Origin: Trichoplusia ni
Lineage: Eukaryota; Arthropoda; Insecta; Lepidoptera; Noctuidae
Assembly: GCF_003590095.1 (NCBI RefSeq)
Contig: NC_039482.1
Span: 8,759,657-8,823,656, forward strand
Reading direction: 5' to 3'
Length of the DNA: 64,000 nt
Positions 1 to 10,644 of the stretch are shown piece after piece. Every line of letters begins with the position of its first letter. Position 1 is the stretch's first letter. The position numbers and the translations under genes are program-made. The notes beneath the pieces were generated by a model. The model worked only from the letters and a program-made list of their open reading frames with translations, did not search any database and was not told where the DNA came from.

Positions 1-1380
1 AAAGTCACCGTAAAAAAAACAATGAGCAAATTCGAAATTATTATTTACGTGTATTTGTCCATAATTTTGTGTGTGTAAAAGTGAAAGTAAATAACAAAAC
101 CCGGATTTATTTATAAACAAATCTGTGTTTTCTTCTGTCCTCCATTCTCCAAATATTCAAACTATTTCGCCATCTCATTAAAATTTCAATATTATCATAA
201 CATTCAGATAAAATAACTTCTTACCCCAAAAATAACTCTTTCGCTGTACATTCGAACTATTTCCCCGTCTCATTAAAATTCTTCATTAAAACAGTCTTAC
301 TTCGATCTCCCAATAACGAGGTCTTGTTTGCTTGTTAGATGAATTGATAATGTGTTCTCATTTATTAAGGACTCTGTTTGAGTCGGCGACTGTCTTGTTG
401 TTTGTTCATTAACTGAGCTCATTAGTAGGGGTGGTGCAGAGTAGTCAGTGTGCAGAGGTTATGGAAATATGTGAATGTGTTGATGAAAGTAGGTAGGAAA
501 TAGTAGGTAGGAATTTCATTGTAGGACAAATGCCTATTTTCTTATTTGTAAATAAAATAGAAAAATAAAATAATTAAATTGTTTGTATCAGGAAAATTCC
601 TTCAAATTCTGTCCCTAATTTAGCCAAAAAATAAACGCTATTTCTATTCAGATAAACTTAAATTTTAATAATATCATAACATTTTTTAAATTGAATCGAC
701 TGACTTAATTTCACTTTCTATAAAATTTTCTCCGAAACTTACAACACTAATTGAACTTACAATACAACAATAAAAAAACGTCTCTCACATCTTCTAGAAT
801 CGGTTTAAAAAACCTCAAGTATACAAAATTTAAACCAATAAATTACGCTCACACATTCACTATAAAAACCTTCTTACAGATTACAGCAACATACCTCAAG
901 TGCACTCTCTGTATTCTCATACTCTACGTCATGAATTAGTAAGAGATCCTTGCGTGTGTCCATCAGAATAGTGAAGCAGATGCTTACCACTGCTCCCCTG
1001 CGTTACCTTTATACTTAACTAATGGAGCATCAAAAGAAAGAGCATATGTAACTATTACTGGACTTATAAAGGTGGAAATTAGTTTTAGGAGGTGTTTTTG
1101 TACTGTGAACCAAAGATGAATTGAAGGGAAGTGCTGTTTGGCCTGAGTGTCACATTGACACTGATGTTGGTCGTGATCATAATAATGTGCTTTGACGAAA
1201 TTGGTGCTCTTTAGTATTAGTAGTGGTAGTTGTTTTAAAGGTGAAAGTTTATATTTATAAAGCTAATAGTGAAAATTAAATGAGTTAAAAGCTGGTATCA
1301 TCTCTAAATTTGATGTTATCGATTCAGTATTTGTTATTTTCACAACTGGCAAAAAGCCGGTATTAGCAATAAGGTTAAAG
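1..1380. other. AT-rich non-coding stretch
   Basis: No gene, exon-like structure or recognised mobile element is visible. The only internal structure is a diverged direct repeat, listed separately. Short open frames have no gene-like features. Confidence 0.6.
155..280. repeat. Diverged direct repeat, about 95-bp offset
   Basis: The 31 bases at 155-185 (ATTCAAACTATTTCGCC...) recur at 250-280 as ATTCGAACTATTTCCCC..., with about 28 of 31 positions identical. The sequence between and around them is not clearly duplicated, so this is either a decayed tandem repeat or two copies of a short dispersed motif. Confidence 0.55.
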
Positions 1381-1422
1381 TAGACGACTAAAAATCGTCA
1401 TAAAAATGACAAAATTAAAAAA

Positions 1423-1462
1423 AAATGGCGCCTCGACCCCGAGTGTCGTCGAGGCGCCATTT
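1423..1462. repeat. Perfect GC-rich hairpin, 15-bp stem
   Basis: The left arm AAATGGCGCCTCGAC (1423-1437) pairs perfectly with 1448-1462 across a 10-base loop. It stands out as GC-rich in AT-rich surroundings. A weaker stem (GACGA/TCGTC, 1383-1399) lies just upstream. It could be a short palindromic element, a transposon end, or a structured transcript segment. No Helitron CTRR terminus follows it. Confidence 0.75.
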
Positions 1463-1854
1463 ACGCTCTGCTCATATTCATACTATTTATTAGGTTAGTA
1501 GAAGTTTCTCTTCAAAAAACCATTACACACCAGCATTAACAGAACAACTAAAAAGAAACAAACATAAAACCAAATAAAGTCAATCCATCCGAAATTCACA
1601 GAAGTATAATTAAGGGGTAAGTGTCAACGCGGGGTAAGATCCTCGCAAGCTCACTGTTACAACTGGATTTACGTAACGTTACCCCGAGCTCACGGCTTAG
1701 GGCACGCACATAAACTGACGGAGATACAAAGGAGAGGATGTTGAAAACATGGGACTATGTTGGAGCAAGCTGAACATGTTGGATGAGGTTTTTTGTGTAA
1801 GATATTTTTCGAGACGGTTGAAGTTGCTCTATCTTTTTTTTTGCGTTTATCTGT

Positions 1855-1965
1855 CAAACTTTATATATGTATGTGATTCAAATGTGCGTATGTAACTGAC
1901 CTCTTAAACGGCTGGATCGATTTGAATGATTTTTTTGACAAAGACTGAGAGCAGCGTCTCTTTTC
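1855..1965 (+). repeat. Family C dispersed repeat fragment
   Basis: Contains a CTGGATCGATTTGAATG phrase resembling the GAACGGATGAACCGATTTTG segment at 15350 and 63310 and the CTGGATAGATTTGATTC segment at 6930. This phrase type is frequent in lepidopteran non-autonomous elements. The boundaries are approximate. Confidence 0.4.
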
Positions 1966-2020
1966 TACAATTGTAACAATGTTCTTCAAGAGTTTATATA
2001 CCTCTTTAGAAAGTAATCAT

Positions 2021-2072
2021 GGTTGTGGAAGCGTGACAATGCAATACAAGGCATAGAGGCATTTCTTTGCAC
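2021..2072. repeat. PAL family palindrome, degraded copy
   Basis: GGTTGTGGAAGCGTGACA followed by CATAGAGG...TTTCTTTGCAC matches the layout of the better copy at 52553-52609. Pairing of the arms is poor here, so it is assigned by sequence likeness. Confidence 0.4.
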
Positions 2073-2466
2073 ACCCGAGATATTATTTCTTTAAAACGTA
2101 GCGGTAGGCGTCCAGAAGAACTATTCGCTGGTCCACTGTTCAACAAAAAGGCGAATGACATGGCAGTTCAGGTTTAGTCAGGTACAGGCTGACACTACCC
2201 GTTCCCTCCCCCGAAGTGTCCATAAGGATTCCAAAAAAAGCTCCACTGTTCAACACAACACTTTTCCGTATATTTCAGCACGTATAATGTATATGCAGGT
2301 GGCTCAGGCTCCCATCTGCGTTACGTTGCGTTTTTTGGCGCTACTTTACAAGAACATAAATCATTGGCTCTTTAGCAATAAGCTGTCGTTCTGTACTCAG
2401 CGGATGTCAGTAGGTTAGGGTGTATTTAGGAAATGTAGTGTGCTTGTGGGTTTATATTATGATTTG

Positions 2467-2509
2467 TGGGTTTTTCGCGGAATTCCAGTACAATTCCGCG
2501 AAAAACCCA
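2467..2509. repeat. Perfect hairpin, 18-bp stem
   Basis: TGGGTTTTTCGCGGAATT (2467-2484) is exactly complementary to 2492-2509 across a 7-base loop. A perfect 18-bp stem is unlikely by chance. No target duplication is visible. It could be a very short palindromic insertion, a transposon remnant, or a structured transcript element. Confidence 0.8.
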
Positions 2510-2510
2510 A

Positions 2511-2805
2511 TACTTATTATTATAGTCGAACTCGGTGTCAGCTAAATGTTATCGAAATCCGAGTAAGCTAATACAATAACTATTGTCTCTACTGAGTTAG
2601 TATTGGCAGTGTTTTCTTGAACAAATGACAGTGGAATAATTAAAGTTTTATTTTCCTGATCTGTATTATTTTCGGCTTTCATATCAAAAGTGTAAAACCG
2701 GGGCTCCATAACTTATGTTCCGCTATCTGTCTGACTCTCCATTTATCATCTAGCTGTAATTCCTATTCATTTTTGAATAAACAGTCAACTACGGTGGGTA
2801 AAGAC
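2511..2805. other. Unique non-coding stretch
   Basis: No gene, repeat or strong structure recognised. Confidence 0.5.
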
Positions 2806-2809
2806 TCGA

Positions 2810-2880
2810 TGGCGTGCAACTGTGGAGGCCTATGTGCAGCTGTGGACGAGTATGGGCTGAAAATGATGATGACAGTGGGG
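2810..2880 (+). pseudogene. RTE-type LINE 3' end (ORF C-terminus)
   Basis: Bases 2810-2860 read WRATVEAYVQLWTSMG-stop, the characteristic last codons of lepidopteran RTE-clade reverse-transcriptase ORFs (the intact form at 9872 reads WRALGEAYVQQRTAIG). A short ATGATGATGA tail follows. No further upstream coding sequence is recognisable, as expected of a 5'-truncated insertion. It is a dead fragment. Confidence 0.7.
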
Positions 2881-3535
2881 AAAGTCAGACATTTGTTGGG
2901 GATTTTTACTGTACGGAGCCATCACTGTCAGGAGTGCAACTCGTAACCCTATGGCGCCTAAAAGGAGGCCTCCGTCACGGTTACAACTGATGAATACACA
3001 CATTGTATTAACAGATACGTAAGTATGTACCCAACCTCATAAAGAATTAATATGTGGAAGAAAATCCATGAAAAAATCAATACTTTCAAACAAAGTTGTA
3101 CAAAATAAAATTGACTGTCTTAAATATTTTCCCGACCGTTTTCCATTGGATGTGTTATTCCCGCCCGGAGGCAGCTCGCAGACTGCATTCCTACAATCTA
3201 GCTCTCTTGATATCTACCAAATATTCCAATCTCCATGCTGTATAAAATTGCAATATTTTCAAGATACGAGAATCTTCTTGTTGAAGATATAATAGATATA
3301 CTTTTTGAGAACAGATCAAATACTTGAATCTTTTGTTTCAGCCTAATATGGAGAAGTAATTTTGTTTCATATAATTTGCCCTGCCAGTATCAATCAGTGT
3401 GACGGTGCTTTAGAATTAATCTAGAGTGTCAAATAACCTTTTGTATGCTGGCCACAGACGTCTTTCAAATGCAGGAAAAATTGAATCAAGTATTGATCAC
3501 CACTGTCACTCACAATCACATTTAGATATTTTAAA
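2880..3535. other. Non-coding stretch
   Basis: No gene or recognised element. The open frame at 3068-3292 has no gene-like features. Confidence 0.5.
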
Positions 3536-3590
3536 TCCTGGTTTCCTCACGATGATGTTCCTTGAGCGTTTGTCAATGGTGTGTAATAAA
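3535..3590 (+). repeat. Short fragment containing GTTTCCTCACGATG
   Basis: GGTTTCCTCACGATGATGTTC followed by GTTTGTCAATGGTG resembles a phrase common in lepidopteran interspersed repeats. A second copy is at 25423-25450. The parent element is not identified. Confidence 0.4.
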
Positions 3591-3594
3591 TATT

Positions 3595-4125
3595 AAAAAG
3601 TCGATATACTTAGTTTTGAAAAATACTTTTTGCTTTTGAGAATGAACCTGCACCCCGTGTATTCAAATCCATACATACCACTACAAGGCAACAACGACAT
3701 TAAAATCAAAAAAATAAAATTTAATTAATTTAATTCAGTTTATAATTCTGCAACTAAAATAGTTTTAACGTAACTATGAAACATCCCTCTCGGGCCATTA
3801 CACGAAATGAACAGTGTTGCCATGTTCTAACCGAAGTTAAATTAATATATCTATTATTAATAGTGGCAACTAGTTTGAGATTGTTTAGTCCCCGTTGTCG
3901 TATAGAATGAATTGTAGGACACAAAATTTAATATTTATTTTGCTAGTTACCAGGAGTCAATGTTGGGATGGACTGGATACGGAAGGTGTGGTCGTTCTGG
4001 TGCAATTTAAAAGAGATTATTTTATGTAAAGCTTTGTCTGTCTATCCTAGGATCATTCTGTTCCTACCAAGTGGTCTTGACTATTATGTAATTTGAACGG
4101 TGGATCGAGTCCTGACTGATTAAAA
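3595..4125. other. Non-coding stretch
   Basis: AT-rich; nothing recognised. Confidence 0.5.
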
Positions 4126-4128
4126 ATA

Positions 4129-4345
4129 ATGTATACCATACTAAGCCTTTGTCTTCCCACTGTTGGGCATAGGCCTCCCCTTTCTCGTACCAATTTCTAC
4201 GGTCCCGTGCCAGCCACATCCAGACTCGATCCGTCAACCCATCTTGATCCCGGACGACCGGCGCTTTTTTTTGCTTTGTTTTTCCACCATTCTTTCACCG
4301 GCTCAGTCCACCTGCCGTCACTTCGTCTGGCCAAGTGGCCTGCCT
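4129..4345 (-). pseudogene. RTE-type LINE 3' end, minus strand
   Basis: Read on the minus strand, this encodes a degraded GRPGSRWVDG motif followed, after a stop, by ...GGLCPTVG. This corresponds to the GRPxxRWxDD...GEAYVQQ C-terminus of RTE-clade elements; the plus-strand signature is CCACTGTTGGGCATAGGCCTC. In-frame stops show it is dead. The plus-strand open frames here are shadows. Confidence 0.65.
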
Positions 4346-4354
4346 AACCCCATT

Positions 4355-4455
4355 TAAGAGTTGTTATTGTGGTACCAAGTTTCATCTAAATCCGTTAAGT
4401 GGTTTTTGCGTGAAAGAGAAACAAAATCGATACATACAAACTTTCACTTTTAAAA
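4355..4455 (+). mobile_element. LEP1-like Helitron fragment
   Basis: Carries CCAAGTTTCATCTAAATCCG, TTTTTGCGTGAAAGAG and a terminal AATATTAGTAG, the hallmarks of the non-autonomous LEP1-like Helitron ends common in Lepidoptera. Only the terminal third is present. Confidence 0.65.
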
Positions 4456-4459
4456 TATT

Positions 4460-5550
4460 AGTAGAATTTAATTGCAAATGTTAAATATACTTCTTTTCGT
4501 TTCTCTTCGTTTGAAACGCAATTAGAGTTACAATTTCCTAATAACTCTCGCTACCTCTGAGAACTTGGTCCGACTTACGTGTTGTTATTGTTACTGTTTG
4601 TAATTATTAATTATGACGTGAGTTCGCTTCCAGAAAATGTTACCGACCTTATTAAAAGTTTACATTGTAATATGAAGCTGTAGCTGTGTTTCTCTTACCT
4701 GTGTGTTTCTTCATGGAATAGATAATTATAGTTCTAGGACATTTCTTGAGCATGAGTCCCGAAAAATATTGCGATATATCTTTTGTGTAAATTTTAAGTA
4801 GGTATGTTAGTTTAAGCCATTGTAGAGTTACTGCTTTTAGGAGGGCCTTTGTGGTTATTTAAGGATTAATTAGTGGTGTTTAACATAAGTGGTGATGCGT
4901 TTACCTACTATAGTTTCATCTACGTATTTATCTACGTTTTACATTCGAAAAATACGATTTTTTATTATATTATACAGTGAATGTATGTGAGACATAAAAT
5001 GCTGATAGCCAAGTTTTGTTGGATCATAAGCAGTGTGCTGGCATTGAAAAAAAAATACACACAGTACACAAAGAAATCCTTATTAATCATTCCAGCCTTT
5101 TAGGAGGATTTCAGTAACATATACACATACAGAATTATATATATAAAGACTTCCACACATTCTAGCCCAACATAACAAAAAAAATAATCATTCAACTAAA
5201 AACAGACCAAAGATATATATGCTCTATAAATCAAGATTCGTTACTCAGTACACACAAAGCGATAATATTCGGAACAAAACATAAAAATGTGATTCACAGA
5301 CAAACAGATAATAACTCCGTAGACACCAGATAAAGGCAGGATTCTCTCTTAGTAACAAACCGAAAATATTTCTTCGTATTTTTTGCTATATTTTTGTCTA
5401 GAACGGTAAATATTTCTGATAGCAAAAAGTCTTTGTTGTTTGAACAACCGATTTTATATTTGTAGTAGTGTAGAAAGCAGAGGAGACATTAGTTTGCGAT
5501 ATATATACGTATTTATTTTGTCCAATCTGTCCATAATATTCAATTACTCG
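4460..5550. other. AT-rich non-coding stretch
   Basis: No gene or recognised element. The sequence CTCTTACCTGTG at 4693 would be a good minus-strand splice donor, but no matching acceptor or open exon lies next to it. Confidence 0.5.
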
Positions 5551-5552
5551 TG

Positions 5553-5763
5553 GTATCCCGCGGGCCCACCCTCTACAAATCGAAAGTGATTTCACGGGAA
5601 CGTAAAATCGGGATAAAAACTATCCGACGTGTTAATCCTGGTTATAAACTATCTGTATACCAAGTTGCATCTAAATCTGTTCAGTGGGTTTTGTGTGAAA
5701 GAGGAACAAACATCCATACATAAAACTTTCGTGCTTTCGCGTTTATACGTAATATTAGTAGGA
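5553..5763 (+). mobile_element. LEP1-like Helitron, near full length
   Basis: Runs from a degraded CCCGCGGGCCCACC segment through CACGGGAACGTAAAATCGGG, TTGCATCTAAATCTGTTCAG and TGTGTGAAAGAGGAACAAAC to AATATTAGTAGG. The order of motifs matches the copy at 40283-40439. Non-autonomous, no ORF. Confidence 0.7.
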
Positions 5764-5967
5764 AATTGGGAGAACATCTTTTAGTCTGGCTGTAAAGACA
5801 AAGATAAAGATATTTTATTTTGTAAAAACGTGGTACAAGCAAAGGTCTTAGAATAAGTATTATGAACTCATGTTCTGCCACATTATGGCGTACAAAATTT
5901 AAATGTTACTTAAGCTAACTTAGGATATAATACACTGACTCTATACACGGTGATTTTTTAGTCGTCT

Positions 5968-6307
5968 TACAAAAGGAGCCCAGTTCATGTATCCGACGTA
6001 AAATACCCCTAGGCGCGATTATAATTTTTTTATCATCAACTAAGACAATAATTACGAAGAAAAAATAAACAAGAGAAATCTGAAAATACTCTTAAAAATG
6101 ATAAAAACGCCGCCGCGCGCGCCCCTCACCATTGTTACAAGGCTCGGACCGCGCTCGCAACAGAGCTGTGTTTCTAAAAAACTACGAATTGCATCATAAT
6201 ATTGAATTAAAATTGCATTTTAAATTTATTTAAATCTCATAAATACCATTTTTTTTTATCATTAACGTGTTTTAGTCTTTGGATACATGAACTGGGCTGC
6301 TTTTGTA
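5968..6307. mobile_element. Inverted-repeat element with GC-rich core
   Basis: Arms at 5968-5994 and 6281-6307 are complementary at 26 of 27 positions (TACAAAAGNAGCCCAGTTCA...). The left flank (CACGGTGATTTTTTAGTCGTC from 5947) has no counterpart on the right, so the right end may be truncated. The core has a GC-rich tract (CGCCGCCGCGCGCGCCCC, about 6109-6126). It looks like a non-autonomous DNA transposon or foldback element; the superfamily is not assigned. Confidence 0.6.
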
Positions 6308-6309
6308 TA

Positions 6310-6875
6310 TATTTGAATAAAAGAAAAGAAATAAAAAATAATCAAATTCAGTAGTTACAATAGAACAAGTGTGTCCCTGTCTGTTATAGGGAACACATCT
6401 AAATCGATTCATTCGTTTATGTGACAGTTATATAACGTCTAGACATATATCTAAGAGTCGAGGGATTGACCATCCAAGCATTCAACATTTATGCACTTTT
6501 CTTTCCGTCAAAAAGTTATCTGGAGGTAAATAAAATTTTGAGTTAATATACTTCTGAACATTATATTTATGTTTCTTCTTATAAATATGTTTGTTTTATC
6601 CTTTTGATACGGAACCTTAAAAACTGTTCTACTTGTCGAGAAAAATTACAGTATTAAGTTGAATAAAACTGTTTACTCGCTCGCCTGCACTGAAGAGTCT
6701 CTTAGAGAATATCTTTCAGTGTGCTCCCCTTCTACTAGAATTTAATTTCTGAAATAGTATCTATACATATAATAAAATTGTAGAAAAGTGAAAACTGTAC
6801 ATTGAATATTTTTTTTAAAGAATAATTGCTGGGTGGTCTACCAATGATTCCGAAGCCGAAAATATGATTTTTAGA
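6310..6875. other. AT-rich non-coding stretch with an RFA end at 6595-6625
   Basis: The only recognisable piece is TTTTGATACGGAACCTTAAA near 6600, matching the terminal phrase of the RFA family. The rest is unassigned. Confidence 0.45.
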
Positions 6876-6879
6876 ATTT

Positions 6880-6975
6880 TTGTCTGTTTGTCTGTTTGTC
6901 TGTATGTATGTCCGGAAAGATCTCGGAAAGTACTGGATAGATTTGATTCAAATTTTCAGAGAATATCAACAAGAG
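6880..6975 (+). repeat. GTCTGTTT microsatellite and family C phrase
   Basis: Three units of GTCTGTTT are followed by TGTATGTATGTCCGGAAAG and CTGGATAGATTTGATTC, similar to the family C segments at 1855, 15320 and 63270. Confidence 0.5.
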
Positions 6976-7109
6976 GTCCGGTCAACATACTTTTTACTTA
7001 GTATCTCGCTTTTCCTTACAGGGGGTGAGCAGGAGCCTTTTGAATCTATTAACAAATATCAAATTATCTCATCAACTACTGAATAGATTTCATTCAGATT
7101 TGGCATGAA

Positions 7110-8930
7110 CATTGTCGAACGCTTGATTCAACATATATATAAAAAACATAACGCTACTATGCGGAGGGCATGAGCAGTAAACTTTTAATTTTTTGGACCC
7201 ACCCGTAACATTGTGTAATATAATTATGAGGTGTATTTTCACCCGATTTGGTAGTGAGTAGTACGGTCGTCAATTTACACAAAAAACATCACGCTATTTA
7301 TCTTAAGACTTTTGGCAGAGCAATAATATATTTTTTCGAAAATTAATCATTTTCACAAAATTAGTCATTTTATTCTCTTTCAAGTCTATTATAGGCCGAC
7401 TAAATGACAAGTAAAATAAAAGAAACATAAACTATTCATACTTTTTTTATGCAATTGTTACTTTGTAATACATTCTTGAAACATTGGAACTTAAATTATT
7501 TTTATTTTTATTGATGTACTAAAATTACTCAAGTTCAAACGTGAAATGCTGTAATACTTACTGATTTTGTATTTATTTACGATAGGTAGACTTTTAACTT
7601 TTACTTTTACCTACATATATGTTTAACTCAGTGATGTTGGCGATGCTACTTCAACATCAAAACATTCGTATTCACACTCAACCCAAAGTCGCATGTAGGT
7701 CACATTGATCTCATCTATACCTGTGCATAACAATAAATTAATGAACAATATAGTTATTACATTGGTTCATCTGTAACAACTAGCAACAAAAATAGGAACT
7801 CATTGCCTTTCAAAAAATGAAATCATGTTTTCTTAAATTTGCAACATTACATGGGCCAAAAGTATTCGGGATAAAAAAACCCACAAAATGAAAAATGTGC
7901 AAAAAAAATCTGCATATGGAATATGAAAGATATAGATCTATAAGACTAAAGCTATCATTGAATAAGACGGTACGCTAGACGGTTTTTGACATGTGTATCT
8001 ATTGAATTTCGTTAATTATATCAAAAACACACAGACATCAATAGAACAATGTCTACTGATAGGTATCTGGGTTTTTTTAATGTCTTGCGGAGTTTATCAG
8101 TTTACTATATCCGCCATTATAGAGACCGTACACATGGTTCTTCCAAATATTCATTCCCATCCGTCATACACTGTCTGGAAAATACTTTTGGCTGTCGGTA
8201 TCGGCAGTCTTCGTGCGGTCAGCGTAACTTCATCACCAACCTCATGGAATAAACCGGACAAGTGAGGGGCTAAATAAGCTGAAAAGTTGAAGCTTGGTTA
8301 GTGTTTAGCAATTCCAACATTTTTTTATATAATTTATGAAACTCATTTTTACAGATCGTTCGAAAGACAACAGCCTCTCAATATCTAGAAAGGCTAGGAA
8401 TATTATACTTGCATAAACTGCTAACCCTCTTTTTTCCGTATAGTTATTTATTTTAATTCCATTTATGCAATAGGGATGTCGGTAATGCACTTCAATGATC
8501 GTCAGGTAGGTTAACTAATAAAATACGTAATTTCTCTTCGTAAATCGGTACAGTTAATGGAACTCATGCATGAAGTTACTTTTATGTTCATATTTTGCTT
8601 AGTCCTAACATTCCACATCTCCTATTCTTCAGAATTTTGTCCCTGTCAATTTAAAAAAATGCGTGTCTTATATTTTTTTTATTATCACGCTATTTATTTA
8701 TCATGCTATTTAAGGGCAAGTCATGATCAGAACACCAGGGGGCCAAGATAACACGTGTAACAACTTTTCTATTTTGTAAATATTCCTCATGTTTGTTTGG
8801 AAGATCAGTTTTAATATTAAAAGGACTGTCAAACATAAAGTGTTTCACTTCACCAGTTCCGTCCACAAAAATAATTTGACATCCCCTTTATATCGTCAGA
8901 AAACATCGTGTGTAGAAATTACAACTGTCT
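7110..8930. other. Non-coding stretch
   Basis: No gene or element recognised. Open frames of 60-90 codons at 7993-8265 and 8557-8751 lack conserved motifs, and the former overlaps another frame of similar length, which suggests chance. Confidence 0.5.
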
Positions 8931-8934
8931 GACT

Positions 8935-9038
8935 ATCACTGTTCCTAAAAAACAGCCAAGTGACAGACAGACAAACGGACAACGGGGCCTCAGTAATATG
9001 GTTCCGGTTTACCTCTTTGGTTACAGAACATAAAAATT
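8935..9038 (+). repeat. RFA fragment
   Basis: Contains GTGACAGACAGACAAACGGAC, GGGGCCTCAGTAATATGGTTCC and a degraded GGTTACAGAACATAAAAA, in the same order as the end of the RFA copy at 30020-30155. Confidence 0.65.
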
Positions 9039-9039
9039 G

Positions 9040-9695
9040 AATGATACCTCAACTGTCATAATCCGTCTAGCCATTTGAGGTGTAAGTACAGACGTGCTCG
9101 AAAATCATAACCCACCCTTCTACAGCTGTTGGGTAAATAAGATAAAATTGAGAAATGGAAATTCCTCGAAAGTAACAAATTTTTAGCAGAAGCGCTAAGA
9201 CTGATTTATAATCTAGCTTGACAATCTGAGTTCCAAATCCATTTTTCTACCACCAATGACATCATCGAACGAAACTAAGAACTCGCTTGATTAAGTCTTC
9301 AATATTCTATTTCTGTTATTCTTTCCTAATTACAGCATAAATTTTTAAAAAACTCGATTATTTCAAATATGTCTGAGAAAACTCGCATATAATTCACTTT
9401 TAAAACAAAATAAACAAAACAATAATTGCTCAATACGTTCGAAAGCAAAGTTATAAACCCCTCTTTTTGATAAATAAGAAAAAATCATTAAAACGCTATG
9501 AAATATTTGACACCAGGATAGTATCGTAAACGATGAAACGTGTTTGATTCAAACATCTGATATTAAATAGTGATTGGGGCTCTAGATTCATACAAATTTA
9601 GAAATAAAAAAGCAAGCTTAAAATGTAAAAAAAGATGTTTTTCAATATTGCGTTACATTTTTGTGATGATCATTATTATTAAACTTCATTGTTTT
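9040..9695. other. AT-rich non-coding stretch
   Basis: Nothing recognised. Confidence 0.5.
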
Positions 9696-9698
9696 CAC

Positions 9699-9738
9699 AT
9701 CTTGAAAATCACGCAGACAAAGTCGCGGGCAACAGCTA
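9699..9738 (-). mobile_element. LEP1-like Helitron 5' terminus
   Basis: On the minus strand reads ACTAGCTGTTGCCCGCGACTT, the typical 5' end of this Helitron group (compare 35951). Only the terminus remains. Confidence 0.65.
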
Positions 9739-9867
9739 GTTTGCAATAAAGGAGAAAAGTGAATTGGAATAAAAAAAAAAACGACGTAGACTTGCGACAC
9801 TGAGAGCGCTGTACCAAGAGGTTAAGAAAGACTAATTCATGAAACTTATGGATGCTTAAAATCGATC

Positions 9868-9945
9868 TCAGTGGCGTGCACTTGGAGAGGCCTATGTCCA
9901 GCAGCGGACTGCGATAGGCTGATGAAGATGATGATGATGATGATG
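9868..9945 (+). pseudogene. RTE-type LINE 3' end with GATGAT tail
   Basis: Bases 9872-9922 read WRALGEAYVQQRTAIG-stop, an intact C-terminus of an RTE-clade ORF, immediately followed by a GATGATGATGAT microsatellite tail (about 9923-9942) that serves as the 3' end in place of poly(A). Upstream sequence does not continue the ORF recognisably, so the copy is heavily 5'-truncated. Confidence 0.8.
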
Positions 9946-10060
9946 GATGCACCGATTTAACAAAATATAATGTCAACAAAACATAATAATATCATTTTAA
10001 CAAAAGTTATTGTTTTCTGCTTCTTTTTGAATAAGATAAAATAAAAACAAAAACCCCTCA

Positions 10061-10236
10061 TTAAGGAATTGAATACCTTGCGTCACTTGGGGTTTAGCGA
10101 ACATTGAAGCAAAGACACTTAGACTTACACATTCAGAACGATTGTTCGTTTACTCAAATGTTTGTCCTACACGAGGATCGAACCCACTGTATGCCGCTGT
10201 CATTGGATTCAGTGACCTCCATCAGTCTGCTATCTT
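10061..10236 (-). mobile_element. T2 tRNA-derived SINE, decayed
   Basis: Minus-strand copy with the box B region (TCCTACACGAGGATCGAACCC on plus) and the 3' body (TTAAGGAATTGAATACCTTGCG on plus). Box A is degraded. Homologous to the copy at 38086-38287. Confidence 0.6.
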
Positions 10237-10569
10237 AAAATTTGTCTTTAACTTAAAATTAAAGCTAACAACCATGGATCTATATCACAAAGTTAAAACT
10301 AGAAGATTATTCGATCAATCAGCCAGCTATACCGAAAGTTTAAATCGAGTAAGTAGGGAAGGCTGGAAAGATAACTATGTACTCGAAATTAATTAAAGCG
10401 GTGTTTGTTCCACGCCGCTTGTATTACATCAATCACGGCATATTAATTCACTAGCGACTAAGTTTCCTGTAGGCCGGGAGATGGGGTTCGAAAGGTGTGT
10501 CATTTGAAATCGTATGTGTAATTTTTAGGCTTTCGTAAAAAAAATAAGGTTGATATTGCCTGAAAAAAG

Positions 10570-10640
10570 TTGAGCCCTAATACTGACTTCCGTTGTCCGT
10601 ATGACCGTCACCAGGCTTTACCTTATGAACTTTCTGCTGC
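10570..10640 (-). repeat. RFA fragment
   Basis: Contains GACTTCCGTTGTCCGTATGACCG and CACCAGGCTTTACCTTATGAAC, the minus orientation of the RFA core. Confidence 0.6.
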
Positions 10641-10644
10641 TGGT

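Noticed and set aside
6880..6910. CRISPR-like short repeats
   Set aside because: GTCTGTTT units are a contiguous microsatellite without spacers. No CRISPR array exists in this eukaryotic window.
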